The notes: generated from the sequence alone by a model not told the origin. 64,000 nucleotides of DNA from Streptomyces sp. 378 (GCF_030124145.1 NZ_JASKMS010000026.1:1-64000), one strand, 5' to 3'; counted from the first letter of the stretch, positions 1 to 8,520 are shown. Numbers and translations are program-made.

Positions 1-19
1 CAGGGGGGACCCCCAGAGC
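1..19. repeat. Possible end of a dispersed Streptomyces repeat
   Basis: The window opens with a G-run followed by ACCCCC. The reverse complement of 62281-62290 has the same G6-ACCCC core. This may be the truncated tail of the same small hairpin repeat that sits at 62281-62316. The match is short and low-complexity, so the call is weak. Confidence 0.25.
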
Positions 20-23
20 ACGC

Positions 24-64
24 ACCGAACGCCGCTCCTTCTCCCACGGAGATCCATCAGAAGC
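24..64. repeat. 41-bp intergenic repeat, copy 1
   Basis: These 41 bp match 35603-35643 at 37 of 41 positions, starting ACCGAACGCCGCTCCTTCT. The copy lies just beyond the stop of the epimerase gene at 68. Copy 2 lies just beyond the hmgA stop. Both are therefore at gene 3' ends, although in opposite orientation to the gene. Function unknown. Confidence 0.7.
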
Positions 65-67
65 GGC

Positions 68-1174
68 CTAGTGCCGCGGCGGGCGCCTTCCGCCGGACCC
101 TCCCCGGGTCCTCCGCCGCTGCTGTCGCTGCTCGCGCCACGACCGGTAGTGGTCGAGCAGCGTCTCCTCGATCGGGCGGTAGGTGAGCCCTAGTTCCTCG
201 ACGCTTCTGTGGTTGTCGACGCGGAAGCGGATGCCGAGGTGCTTGCGGATGTAGTCCTGGCTGAGGCCGAAGGCCGGTCCCAGGACGCGGACGGGCCAGT
301 GCGGGAGGGCGGTGCGGGGGAGGCGGAGGTTCCCGGGGTGGTGCGTGCGCAGGATCGTCGACATCTGGTGGAACGACGTCATCTCCTGTGCCGCGACGAG
401 GTAACGCCCGTGTGCCTCGGGTCGTTCCGCCGCCGCGATGTGGGCCGCCGCCACGTCCCGTACGTCGGCCGTCGTGAAGCTGAAATCGGGGGCGCCGTAG
501 AAGAAGTAGCCCTTGAACAGCTCGTCCAGGAGGAACAGGCTGCCGGAGTCCGAGGCGGGGGTGAGCGAAGGGCCCAGGATCAGGCCGGGGTTGACGGAGA
601 CCATGCTCCAGCGGTCCTGCGCGGCCGCCGCGTCCCAGGCCGCCCGTTCCGCCACGGTCTTGGCGTGGTGGTACGGGTTGTTCTCCACCGTGCTCGTGGT
701 GTTGAAGTACTTCTCCGACAGGATCCGGTCGTCCATCCGCAGGACGTCGGCATAGTCGCCGAAGATCGCACCCACCGTGGAGGTGAGGACGAGCCGCTCG
801 ACGGTCTCCGTGCGGTCGATGCCGGCGAGCACGTTGCGCGTGCCGTGGAGCGCCGGTTCCAGCATGTCCCGGCGGCCGTCCTTGATCTTCTCCGGCATCA
901 GGAAGGGCGAGGCCACGTGGAAGACCACGGAGCAGCCCTTCATCGCCTCGTCGAAGGAGCCGTCCGCGAGCAGATCCGCCTCGAAGAGGTCGAGGCGGCC
1001 GGGGTGCTCGTCCCGCATCGCCCGCAGCGGCTCCAGCTTCGCGACGTTCGCCGTGCTGCGCACGGTGGTGTGCACCCGGTAGCCGCGCTCCAGCAACTGC
1101 CGTACCAGATGGGCTGCGACAAAGCCGCTGCCACCGGTCACCAGGACCGTCCTGCCGGCCGGGTTGTCGCTCAC
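68..1174 (-). CDS. NAD(P)-dependent epimerase/dehydratase (extended SDR)
   Basis: This 368-residue protein has the extended short-chain dehydrogenase/reductase layout. The N-terminal Rossmann motif TGGSGFVAAHL lies at about residues 13-23. The catalytic YxxxK is seen as YHHAK, after the substrate-side segment ENNP. Overall it resembles dihydroflavonol-4-reductase and cinnamoyl-CoA-reductase-like enzymes, which reduce a carbonyl with NADPH; the actual substrate cannot be read from the sequence. The GTG start at 1174 is chosen because GAGGAG lies 8 nt upstream. The C-terminal 20 residues are Arg/Gly-rich and probably disordered. It is a single gene, and a perfect palindrome at 1209-1225 lies in its promoter. 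Confidence 0.85.
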   Translation of the reverse strand: MSDNPAGRTVLVTGGSGFVAAHLVRQLLERGYRVHTTVRSTANVAKLEPLRAMRDEHPGRLDLFEADLLADGSFDEAMKGCSVVFHVASPFLMPEKIKDGRRDMLEPALHGTRNVLAGIDRTETVERLVLTSTVGAIFGDYADVLRMDDRILSEKYFNTTSTVENNPYHHAKTVAERAAWDAAAAQDRWSMVSVNPGLILGPSLTPASDSGSLFLLDELFKGYFFYGAPDFSFTTADVRDVAAAHIAAAERPEAHGRYLVAAQEMTSFHQMSTILRTHHPGNLRLPRTALPHWPVRVLGPAFGLSQDYIRKHLGIRFRVDNHRSVEELGLTYRPIEETLLDHYRSWREQRQQRRRTRGGSGGRRPPRH

Positions 1175-1208
1175 GTGCGCACTCCTCGGAGGATGAACTC
1201 GGGATCTG

Positions 1209-1225
1209 CCATGATCCCATCATGG
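1209..1225. promoter_or_regulatory. Palindrome upstream of the epimerase gene
   Basis: CCATGAT-CCC-ATCATGG is a perfect 7-bp inverted repeat with a 3-nt spacer, 35 nt before the GTG start at 1174. A second overlapping dyad (GGGATC-N6-GATCCC, 1201-1218) shares its left half. The size and placement suit an operator for a TetR- or MerR-type repressor, but no cognate regulator is adjacent. Confidence 0.5.
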
Positions 1226-1658
1226 CCCGCCCCATCCCAACCACCCTGCACCTGGGGGGAGTTCGGGCACGTCCGCCGCGAGGGCACGACTGAAGGAGGT
1301 CGATGCCTTCCCGGGCCGCGGGCGGGCGGGAGGCCGGACGCGGACGCCGACTCCCCACCCGCTACCCGGCTGGGACAACGCCGCGCTCCTCGACGCTGTC
1401 GAGCGGAACCTGGAGACGAGGAAGCGCTGGAGGCCGCGGATGGTGTTGGGGCCGACGTCGCCGTCGACGGTTCCGGCGTTGTGTTCGTACAGGAGTGACG
1501 CGGTCGGCGCCGCCGCTACCGCCGGGCGTTCAGTGAACCGGTGACGCCGGTTGTGAGGGTTTTGTCAGGCTCTGGTCAGCCTTGCCGACCATCAGGACTG
1601 GCTGACCGCCAGCTCAGGCGAGACAGGCCGCCCGCACCCGACCGAGAACGGGGGAGCA
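1226..1658. other. Intergenic stretch with no convincing gene
   Basis: A small frame at 1303-1536 has a good AAGGAGG before its ATG, but the product (77 residues) is Arg/Gly-rich with no recognisable fold. Another frame in the same stretch reads WDNAALLDAVERNLETRKRW, which looks protein-like. A decayed gene remnant is possible. Nothing here is called as a gene. Confidence 0.4.
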
Positions 1659-1699
1659 TGCCGCGCGTCGCGGCAGGGCGAATGCCGCCTGCCGCGGCA
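1659..1699 (-). terminator. Tandem hairpins downstream of the MDR oxidoreductase
   Basis: There are two consecutive hairpins, TGCCGCG-CGT-CGCGGCA (1659-1675) and TGCCGC-CTGCC-GCGGCA (1683-1699), 31-71 nt beyond the stop at 1730. Neither has a T-run, which is usual for Streptomyces terminators. Confidence 0.5.
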
Positions 1700-1729
1700 C
1701 TGGCGCAGCACACCAGGCCGCTGCGACCC

Positions 1730-2674
1730 TCACTCGCCGTCGCTCTCCCAGTCCACCGTCACGACGATCTTGCCGCGGGTCCGGCCCTCCTGGTTCAGCC
1801 GGTGCGCGTCCGCCGCCCGCTCCAGGGGAAACGTCTCGTCGACGTACACGCTCACCACGCCCTGCTCCGCCAGGTCGGCCACCCGCCGGAGGTCCTCCGC
1901 GTCGGGGCGGACGAAGTAGTAGCGGCCGCCGTAGGTCACCACGTCGTTGTCGGCGATGGAGACCAGGCGGCCCTCGGGGGCCAGCAGATTCGCGGATACC
2001 TTCAGCGCGTCGCCGCCGACGGTGTCGAACACCGCGTCCACGCCCTCCGGGGCCAGTCCGCGCACCCGCTCGCCCAGGCCTTCGCCGTACGCCACCGGCT
2101 CGGCTCCCAGACCCCGCACGAAGTCGTGGTTGGACTCGCTCGCCGTACCGATCACCCGGGCACCCAGATGGACGCCCAGTTGCACGGCGATCGAGCCGAC
2201 ACCGCCTGCCGCGGCGTGCACCAGGACGGTCTCGCCCCGCTTCACCTCCAGCAGTTTCGTGAGCACCTGAAACGCGGTGAGCCCGACCAGCGGGAGCCCG
2301 GCCGCCTCCTCGAAGGAGAGGTTGCGCGGCTTGCGCGCGAGGGTGCGCAGGGGTGCGGCCACGTACTCGGCGAAGGTGCCACGGGAGAGGAAGTCCTCGC
2401 GCACGTACCCGATGACCTCGTCCCCGACGTCGAACTCCGAGACGGCCACGCCGGGCCGTACGACGACGCCCGAGACGTCCCAGCCGGGCACCACGGGGAA
2501 GACGGGGGCGAGGATCCCGTCGAGGTATCCCTCGCGGGCCTTCCAGTCGACGGGGTTCACGGCCGCCGCCCGGACCTTGACCAGCACCGCGTCGGGGCCG
2601 ACCTTCGGGTCACGGACCTCCCCGAACGCCAGCACCTCGGGACCGCCGTACCGTGAGTAGCTGATGGCCTTCAT
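1730..2674 (-). CDS. NADP-dependent MDR oxidoreductase (quinone-reductase type)
   Basis: This 314-residue medium-chain dehydrogenase/reductase belongs to the zinc-free quinone oxidoreductase group. The N-terminal GroES-like domain begins MKAISYSRYGGPEVL. The nucleotide-binding domain has the AAAGGVGS motif near residue 150. The cysteines that would hold catalytic or structural zinc are absent. The family reduces quinones or enones with NADPH. The start is set at 2674 because GGAAGG lies 8 nt upstream; an upstream in-frame start would place this ribosome site inside the gene. It diverges from the phosphotransferase/acyl-CoA dehydrogenase operon, and the palindrome at 2815-2834 lies between the two promoters. 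Confidence 0.85.
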   Translation of the reverse strand: MKAISYSRYGGPEVLAFGEVRDPKVGPDAVLVKVRAAAVNPVDWKAREGYLDGILAPVFPVVPGWDVSGVVVRPGVAVSEFDVGDEVIGYVREDFLSRGTFAEYVAAPLRTLARKPRNLSFEEAAGLPLVGLTAFQVLTKLLEVKRGETVLVHAAAGGVGSIAVQLGVHLGARVIGTASESNHDFVRGLGAEPVAYGEGLGERVRGLAPEGVDAVFDTVGGDALKVSANLLAPEGRLVSIADNDVVTYGGRYYFVRPDAEDLRRVADLAEQGVVSVYVDETFPLERAADAHRLNQEGRTRGKIVVTVDWESDGE

Positions 2675-2814
2675 GGCTTTGACCTTCCGGTGTCGTCGCG
2701 GGGCGCGCAAGCCGGATGGCCTGAACGAACCGGCCGAAACCTCCCCGGCCGCCTCCCGGGACGAGCGGTCGGCCTATCGTGGGTCCGATCACGTTTCGGC
2801 CCCGCTCTGGACGA

Positions 2815-2834
2815 CATACCGACCGGTCGGCATC
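2815..2834. promoter_or_regulatory. TetR-type operator, family A, site 1
   Basis: The sequence CATACCGACCGGTCGGCATC is an imperfect palindrome around GACCGGTC. It matches the shared form CATACCGACCGGTCGGTATG at 18 of 20 positions. Related sites lie at 9323, 23459 and 32832. It sits 40 nt before the phosphotransferase start and could also affect the divergent MDR gene. Confidence 0.65.
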
Positions 2835-2873
2835 ATGAGTCGGGAACTGTTCACCTGCCCGTAGGAGCGACGC

Positions 2874-3908
2874 ATGAGCCCCGACCATCCGCCCGGACTG
2901 GATCTCGACCGGCTGCGCGGCCTGCTCGACCGCGAGCGGCCCGGCCTGGTGAACGGCCCGCTGTCCGGCCGGCTGATCGAGGGCGGACGGTCGAACCTCA
3001 CCTACGCGGTCTCCGACGGCACCTCCCGGTGGGTCGTGCGCCGGCCTCCGCTCGGCCATGTCCTGGCCACCGCGCACGACATGAAGCGCGAGCACCGGGT
3101 GATCAGCGCGCTGCACCCGACGGCCGTGCCCGTGCCGGAGCCGGTGCTGCTGTGCGAGGACGAGGAGGTGCTCGGCTCGCCGTTCTACGTCATGGAGTTC
3201 GTCGACGGCACCCCCTACCGCACCGCCGACCAGCTGACCCCGCTCGGCCCCGAGCGGACCCGGGGCGCGGTGCTGAACCTCGTCGACACGCTGGTGGAGC
3301 TGCACGCGGTCGACCCGGGCGGGGTGGGCCTGGCGGACTTCGGCCGGCCCGAGGGCTTCCTCGACCGGCAGCTGCGGCGCTGGGGCAAGCAGCTGGACGC
3401 CTCCCGCAACCGCGACCTGGACGGCATCGACGAGCTGCACGCCGCCCTCGGCCGTGAGCTGCCCCACTCCCCCGCCGCGGCCGTCGTGCACGGCGACTAC
3501 CGGCTGGACAACGTGCTGATCGGGGAGGACGACTCCATCCGGGCGATCCTCGACTGGGAGATGTCGACGCTCGGCGACCCGCTCACCGACCTCGGCCTGC
3601 TGGTCATGTACAGCATGCCGCTGGGCATGCCCGACTCCCCCGTCTCCACGACCGCCGAGGCCCCCGGGCACCCGGCGCCGTCGGAACTCATCGAGCGGTA
3701 CGCCGCGCGCTCGGGGCGCGACGTCTCCGCGGTCTCCTGGTACACGGCGTTCGCCTGGTTCAAGCTCGCCGTGATCCTCGAGGGCATCCACTACCGCTAC
3801 ACGCTGGGCCAGACGGTCGGCCGCGGCTTCGACCGCATCGGCGACCTCGTCCCCGTCTTCGTCCGGCACGGACTGACCACGCTCCACGAAGGCCTCCAGG
3901 AGGGCTGA
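2874..3908 (+). CDS. Phosphotransferase family protein (ACAD10/11-like APH domain)
   Basis: This 344-residue aminoglycoside-phosphotransferase-fold kinase has the catalytic Brenner motif VVHGDYRLDNVL and the Mg-binding segment ILDWEMSTLGDP. The gene is followed after 5 nt by an acyl-CoA dehydrogenase. That pairing is the bacterial counterpart of the kinase-dehydrogenase fusions ACAD10/ACAD11, in which the kinase phosphorylates a 4-hydroxyacyl-CoA and the dehydrogenase domain completes conversion to an enoyl-CoA. By inference this protein acts on hydroxy fatty acyl-CoA and is not an antibiotic-resistance enzyme. The promoter holds a family A operator. Confidence 0.85.
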   Translation: MSPDHPPGLDLDRLRGLLDRERPGLVNGPLSGRLIEGGRSNLTYAVSDGTSRWVVRRPPLGHVLATAHDMKREHRVISALHPTAVPVPEPVLLCEDEEVLGSPFYVMEFVDGTPYRTADQLTPLGPERTRGAVLNLVDTLVELHAVDPGGVGLADFGRPEGFLDRQLRRWGKQLDASRNRDLDGIDELHAALGRELPHSPAAAVVHGDYRLDNVLIGEDDSIRAILDWEMSTLGDPLTDLGLLVMYSMPLGMPDSPVSTTAEAPGHPAPSELIERYAARSGRDVSAVSWYTAFAWFKLAVILEGIHYRYTLGQTVGRGFDRIGDLVPVFVRHGLTTLHEGLQEG

Positions 3909-3913
3909 TCCAC

Positions 3914-5128
3914 ATGGACTTCGCTTTCGACGCGCGCACCGAAGAGCTGCGCGCCAAACTCCTCGCCTTCATGGACGAGTACGTCTACCCGGCCGAGGCC
4001 GTCGCGCACGAGCAGCGCGAGCGGCTCGGCTCGCCGTGGGAGACCGTGCCCGTGGTCGAGGAGCTCAAGGCCGAGGCCCGCAGGCAGGGCCTGTGGAACC
4101 TGTTCCTGCCGGACTCCGAGTACGGGGCCGGGCTCACCAACCTCCAGTACGCTCCGCTCGCCGAGATCATGGGCCGCTCCCCGCAGCTCGCGCCGACGGT
4201 GACGAACTGCGCGGCGCCCGACACCGGGAACATGGAGGTGCTCACCCAGTTCGGCGACGAGCGGCAGCGCAAGCAGTGGCTGGAGCCGCTGCTGGCCGGT
4301 GAGATCCGCTCGGCGTTCGCGATGACCGAGCCGGAGGTGGCCTCCTCCGACGCCACCAACATCACCACGCACATCGAGCGGGACGGCGACGAGTACGTCA
4401 TCACCGGCCGCAAGTGGTACATCTCCGGGGCGATGCACCCCGACTGCACCCTCTTCATCGTGATGGGCAAGACCGACCCGGACGGCGAGGACATCCGCCG
4501 TCAGCAGTCGATGGTGCTGGTGCCGCGCGACACCCCGGGCGTCACCATCGAGCGCGCCATGCAGGTGTTCGGGTACGAGGACCACTACCACGGCGGTCAC
4601 GCCGAAGTGATCTTCGACCACGCGCGCGTGCCGGTCTCCAACCTGGTCGGCGAGGAGGGCGGCGGCTTCGCCATCGCTCAGGCGCGACTGGGTCCCGGAC
4701 GGATCCACCACTGCATGCGGCTCATCGGCATGGCGGAACGGGCCATCGAGCTGATGTGCGAGCGGGCCGTGGCCCGGACCGCGTTCGGGAAGGCACTGGC
4801 GCAGCAGGGTGTGGTGCACAACTGGATCGCCGACGCGCGGGTCACGGTGGAGCAGTTGCGGCTGCTGGTGCTGAAGACCGCGTGGCTGATGGACACGGTC
4901 GGGAACCGGGGCGCGCACACCGAGATCCAGTCCATCAAGATCGCCACGCCTCGGGCGGTGGTGGACATCCTCGACCGGGCCATCCAGTTGCACGGCGCGG
5001 GTGGAGTGAGCCAGGACTTCCCGCTGGCGGAGCTGTACGCCGGTGCGCGGACGCTGATGATCGCGGACGGACCTGACGAGGTGCATCAGCGGTCGCTGGC
5101 CCGGCGGGAGCTGAAGCGGTACATGTGA
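3914..5128 (+). CDS. Acyl-CoA dehydrogenase (ACAD11-like)
   Basis: This 404-residue flavoprotein covers the usual three acyl-CoA dehydrogenase domains: N-terminal helical (about 1-130), middle beta (FAMTEPEVASSDATNI and the RKWYISGA segment), and C-terminal helical. It ends with the HQRSLARRELKRYM tail seen in ACAD10/11-type enzymes. The start at 3914 lies 5 nt after the kinase stop, so the two are co-transcribed and probably coupled. It probably oxidises the phosphorylated or ordinary acyl-CoA made available by the partner kinase; chain-length preference cannot be judged. A GC hairpin terminator follows at 5135. Confidence 0.92.
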   Translation: MDFAFDARTEELRAKLLAFMDEYVYPAEAVAHEQRERLGSPWETVPVVEELKAEARRQGLWNLFLPDSEYGAGLTNLQYAPLAEIMGRSPQLAPTVTNCAAPDTGNMEVLTQFGDERQRKQWLEPLLAGEIRSAFAMTEPEVASSDATNITTHIERDGDEYVITGRKWYISGAMHPDCTLFIVMGKTDPDGEDIRRQQSMVLVPRDTPGVTIERAMQVFGYEDHYHGGHAEVIFDHARVPVSNLVGEEGGGFAIAQARLGPGRIHHCMRLIGMAERAIELMCERAVARTAFGKALAQQGVVHNWIADARVTVEQLRLLVLKTAWLMDTVGNRGAHTEIQSIKIATPRAVVDILDRAIQLHGAGGVSQDFPLAELYAGARTLMIADGPDEVHQRSLARRELKRYM

Positions 5129-5134
5129 CGCGGC

Positions 5135-5166
5135 GGGGCGGTGGGGGGCTCTCCCCGCCGCCCCTT
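5135..5166 (+). terminator. Rho-independent-like terminator after the acyl-CoA dehydrogenase
   Basis: GGGGCGGTGGGG pairs with CCCCGCCGCCCC (one G-T pair) over a 6-nt loop, followed by TT. It starts 7 nt after the stop. Confidence 0.7.
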
Positions 5167-5275
5167 GTCGTGGAGGGGCGGGCCGGGCCGCCCCGGCTGC
5201 GGACGGGATGTGAAACTTCGCACGGTCTCGTGACCGGCCGACGGGGTAGGCAGCCGTTTTCGGGCGCGTCGTGCC

Positions 5276-5312
5276 CCGGGTCGGTTCCCCGCGGGGCCGG
5301 GAACCGACCCGG
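5276..5312. terminator. Perfect 14-bp inverted repeat in the intergenic region
   Basis: CCGGGTCGGTTCCC (5276-5289) and GGGAACCGACCCGG (5299-5312) are exact reverse complements around a 9-nt loop. It lies between the terminator of the previous operon and the decayed B12-binding gene. It could be a second terminator or a transcript structure upstream of 5413. No T-run follows. Confidence 0.55.
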
Positions 5313-5412
5313 TTGGTTGCACCAGCCACCCGGATTGCGGGACGGTGCTTCGAGAGCAGCCCTCTTCCGTCGTCGCAAAAGTGAGGTGTGGGTCACGCGT
5401 AGGGGCCCGTAC

Positions 5413-6295
5413 ATGACTTCTTCCCCGGCCGGGCTCCGCACCGGCGCTGCGAGCACGGTGAGCGTCGCTGGGCCGGATCACGGTCGCCTGCGTGGACCAG
5501 GAGTGGCACGCCCTGCCGGCGCGCCTGGTGTCCGAGACGCTGCGGCTGCGCGGCTGGCAGGTGGACTACCCGGGGGCGCAGGTTCCCACCGCCCACCTGA
5601 TCGGCCACGTCCACCGCACCGGGCCGGACGTGGTGTGCCTGTCCAGTTCGCTGCCCACCCGTCTGCCGCTCGCGCACAGCGCGATCACCGCCGTCCAGGC
5701 CGCCGGGACCCCGGTCATGGCCGGTGGTCTCGCCTTCGGTGCCGACGGCCGCTACGCCCGTCTCCTGGGCGCCGACGCGTGGGCGCCCGACGCCCGCACC
5801 GCGGCGGACCGGCTCGCGGAAGGTCCGCCGGCCCGGCCGGTGCCCGCCCACCGGGCGATCGACGATCTGCCGCATCTGGGCGACCAGGAGTACACGCTGG
5901 TCGCCAAGTCCGCCACGCGGCTGGTGCGGGACACCTTCCGGCGTCTCGAGCAGCACGTCCCCGCGATGCGCGACTACAGCGACGAGCAGCGCGAGCGCAC
6001 CGCCGAGGACATCGCCCACATCGTCGGTTTCCTGACCGCCGCCCTGTACGTCGACGCGGACGACGTCCTCACCGGCTTCCTCGGCTGGACCGCCGAGGTC
6101 CTCGCGGCCCGCCGGGTCCCGGCGCGCTCGCTGTTGCCGTGCCTGGGCCTGCTGGAGAAGCAGCTGCACGACTTCCCCCGCGCCCGACGGATCCTCGCCG
6201 CCGGGCGCGCCGCGCTCGTCTCCTTGCCCGCCCTTACGGACGCAGCGCGCGAAGCAGCAGGTCGGCCAGGTGGTCCGCGACCTCCTGGGGGCTGA
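5413..6295 (+). pseudogene. Cobalamin (B12)-binding photoreceptor-type protein, decayed
   Basis: From 5468 the frame reads GRITVACVDQEWHALPARL, then the Rossmann-like B12-binding domain (SSSLPTRLP, GGLAFGADGRYARLLGADAWAPDAR) and a C-terminal helical domain (PAMRDYSDEQRERTAEDIAHIVGFL). Known full-length Streptomyces proteins of this kind carry about 100 more residues, a helical cap domain that covers the cobalamin. Here a stop lies at 5459, directly before the conserved part. A separate frame starting at 5413, with AGGGG upstream, encodes what looks like the original N-terminus (MTSSPAGLRTGAAST). The simplest reading is an out-of-frame deletion. The only start inside the frame is GTG 5492, which would cut the first beta strand. 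The 3' end runs into the convergent TetR gene by 62 nt. Confidence 0.65.
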
Positions 6296-6827
6296 GCGGG
6301 CCGTCCGGGCGGTACCACGTCGACAGGTGGTGGACCGAGCCGAAGTGGTAGTCGACCACCAGATCCGCCGGGGTCGCCCGGGAGAAGACGCCCGCTTCCT
6401 GGCCCTCCTCCACGAGCGCGCGGAAGCGCTCGTGGTAGCGGCGGCGCTCGGCGCGGACCTGCTTGTTCTTCTCGGGGCCGAGGTGGTGCATCGAACGCCA
6501 GAAGATCATCGCGTCGTCGAGGTTGTCGATGGTGGTCACCACGACGTCCGCGGCGGCGGCCCGCAGCCGCTTCTCCACCGGCTCGTCGGCACCCGCCACG
6601 GCGTCCAGCCGCTCCTGCTGGATGCGCAGCACGCGCGCGTACACCTCGTGCAGCAGGTCGTCCTTGGAACCGAAGTAGTGGTACAGCGCCCCCTTGGTGA
6701 CGCCGGCCGCCTCGACGATCTCCTGCACCGAGGTGCGGTCGTAGCCCTGCTCGGCGAAGAGCCGGGTGGCGGCGGCCAGGAGCCGCTGAGGCACGGGCGT
6801 GCCGTCCGAGTCCGTGGTCCTGGGCAC
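6234..6827 (-). CDS. TetR family regulator of the acyl-CoA synthetase operon
   Basis: The 197-residue repressor has an N-terminal TetR helix-turn-helix (RLLAAATRLFAEQGYDRTSVQEIVEAAGVTKGALYHYFGSKDDLL) and a helical ligand domain typical of fatty-acid-responsive TetR proteins. It is the last gene of an operon with SDR and acyl-CoA synthetase, 28 nt after the synthetase stop. Start chosen: GTG 6827 with AGG upstream; GTG 6836 is equally possible. The operon promoter carries a family A operator at 9323, and the same motif occurs before the phosphotransferase/acyl-CoA dehydrogenase pair, the MHS transporter and the molybdopterin enzyme. This makes the protein the best candidate for the factor that binds them, probably relieved by an acyl-CoA. 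Confidence 0.88.
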   Translation of the reverse strand: MPRTTDSDGTPVPQRLLAAATRLFAEQGYDRTSVQEIVEAAGVTKGALYHYFGSKDDLLHEVYARVLRIQQERLDAVAGADEPVEKRLRAAAADVVVTTIDNLDDAMIFWRSMHHLGPEKNKQVRAERRRYHERFRALVEEGQEAGVFSRATPADLVVDYHFGSVHHLSTWYRPDGPLSPQEVADHLADLLLRALRP

Positions 6828-6855
6828 TGCCGCCACCTGCCTTTCCGTTCTGCTG

Positions 6856-8520
6856 TCAATTGCCTTGCGTACGGGAACGAAGTTCCCGACGGAGGATCTT
6901 CCCACTGGCCGTCTTGGGCAAGTCCGGCAGGATCTCCACGTGGCGCGGATATTTGTAGGCGGCCAGTCTCTCCTTGCAGTAGGCGGCGAGTGCATCGGGG
7001 TCCGTGTCGGCGTCCGGACGCAGGCTGATGTAGGCCTTGACGGTCTCGCCGCGGTATCCGTCGGGCACTCCGACGACGGCGGCCTCGCGCACGGCCGGGT
7101 GGGTGTAGAGGACGTCCTCGACCTCGCGGGGCCACACCTTGAAGCCGGACGCGTTGATCATGTCCTTCTTGCGGTCGACGACGTAGAGCCAGCCCTCCTC
7201 GTCCATGAAGCCGATGTCGCCGGTGCGCAGTTCGGCGCCGGGGAAGGTCTCGGCGGTGGCGTCGGGGCGGCGCCAGTAGCCGGGCACGACCTGCGGGCCG
7301 CGGACGACGATCTCGCCCTGCTCGCCGAACGGCACTTCCCGGCCGGCGTCGTCGACGATCCGTACGACCGTGTCGGGGCCGGGCAGTCCCACGGCGAGGG
7401 TCCCGGACACCGGGTCGACCGGCGCCTCCAGGCCCGGCGGCACGGAGGCGCAGGGCGCGGTGCACTCCGTCAGTCCGTAGCCGTTGCGAAGGTACGGTCC
7501 GAAGCCGGCCCGGAACTTCTCCACCAGGGCGGGCGGCAGGGGGGCGCCGCCGGAGGAGATCACCCGGAAGGAGGAGAAGTGGTCGCGGGTGACGGAGGGG
7601 TGGGCGGCGAGCGCCATGAAGGCGGTGGACGGGCCGACCGTGTAGTGCGGGCGGTGCTCGGCGAACGCGTCCAGCACCACGCCCGGCTCGAAACGGTAGG
7701 CCAGCACGAGCGTGCCGCCGCTGTTCAGGCAGGCGCCGAACTGGCACACCATGCCGGTGATGTGGAAGAGCGGTGCCAGCGCGAAGTAGACCGGCCGCTC
7801 GGGCAGCCCGAGGCCGGTCCGCTGCCGCTCGGCGTTGTACATGATGTTGCCGTGCGTGTTGGTGGCGCCCTTGGGCGTGCCGCTCGTGCCCGAGGTGTAG
7901 CTGATCAGCGCGACCCCGGAGGCCTCGGGGTCCCGGTCGGCGGGCGGCTCGTGCCCGGCCCGGGCGACGGTCACCAGGTCGTCGGCGTCCGGGGCCTTCG
8001 CGAGCCGCTCGAAGCCGAGCACCCGCGCGTCGCCGCGGCTCTGGAAGTCCAGCTCGCATCCGGTGAGCACGATCCGCACCGGCGAGTCCGCCGCCGTCTC
8101 GCGCAGATACGACTCCCAGGCCCGGTCCGAGCAGATCAGCGCGGCGACCTCGCCGTCCCGCAGGACGTGGGACACCTCGCCCGACTTGTACATCGGGTTG
8201 ACGGGCACGACGACCGCGCCCGCCTTCCACGCGCCCAGCACGGCGAGGACGAAGTGCGGGGAGTTCTGCAGCAGCACCGCGACCCGGTCGCCGTGCCGCA
8301 GACCGCGCGCGGCGAGATGCCCGGCGACGGAGTCGCTGAGCTCGTCGACCTCGCGGTAGGTCAGCCGGCCGTCGAAGTAGGCCAGGAAGTCGCCGTCGGG
8401 TGTCTCGGCCACGGCCCGGCGCAGGGCGTGCACGAGGGAGGCGGCCGGGCTGATCGCGCCCTTCTGGGCGTCGCTGAGCAGGTCGAGCCAGGGCTTGGCC
8501 GCGTAGCGGGACTCGGTCAC
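6856..8520 (-). CDS. AMP-dependent acyl-CoA synthetase/ligase
   Basis: The protein has 554 residues and belongs to the ANL adenylate-forming superfamily. The P-loop-like motif ISYTSGTSGTPKGAT (A3), the RNGYGLTE-type segment (A5), the hinge and binding motif LRTGDIGFMDEEGWLYVVDRKKD (A7/A8) and the terminal lysine motif PKTASGKILRREL (A10) are all present. It activates a carboxylic acid as acyl-AMP and then forms the CoA thioester; the size and motifs fit medium- or long-chain fatty acids. The GTG start at 8520 overlaps the SDR stop (GTGA), so translation is coupled. Its neighbours, SDR and TetR, support a lipid-degradation role. Confidence 0.92.
   Translation of the reverse strand: MTESRYAAKPWLDLLSDAQKGAISPAASLVHALRRAVAETPDGDFLAYFDGRLTYREVDELSDSVAGHLAARGLRHGDRVAVLLQNSPHFVLAVLGAWKAGAVVVPVNPMYKSGEVSHVLRDGEVAALICSDRAWESYLRETAADSPVRIVLTGCELDFQSRGDARVLGFERLAKAPDADDLVTVARAGHEPPADRDPEASGVALISYTSGTSGTPKGATNTHGNIMYNAERQRTGLGLPERPVYFALAPLFHITGMVCQFGACLNSGGTLVLAYRFEPGVVLDAFAEHRPHYTVGPSTAFMALAAHPSVTRDHFSSFRVISSGGAPLPPALVEKFRAGFGPYLRNGYGLTECTAPCASVPPGLEAPVDPVSGTLAVGLPGPDTVVRIVDDAGREVPFGEQGEIVVRGPQVVPGYWRRPDATAETFPGAELRTGDIGFMDEEGWLYVVDRKKDMINASGFKVWPREVEDVLYTHPAVREAAVVGVPDGYRGETVKAYISLRPDADTDPDALAAYCKERLAAYKYPRHVEILPDLPKTASGKILRRELRSRTQGN

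Noticed and set aside
1303..1536. Small plus-strand frame with a good ribosome site
   Set aside because: The product is low-complexity, Arg/Gly-rich, and has no conserved look. A neighbouring frame in the same DNA looks more protein-like, so a decayed remnant is more likely than a gene.
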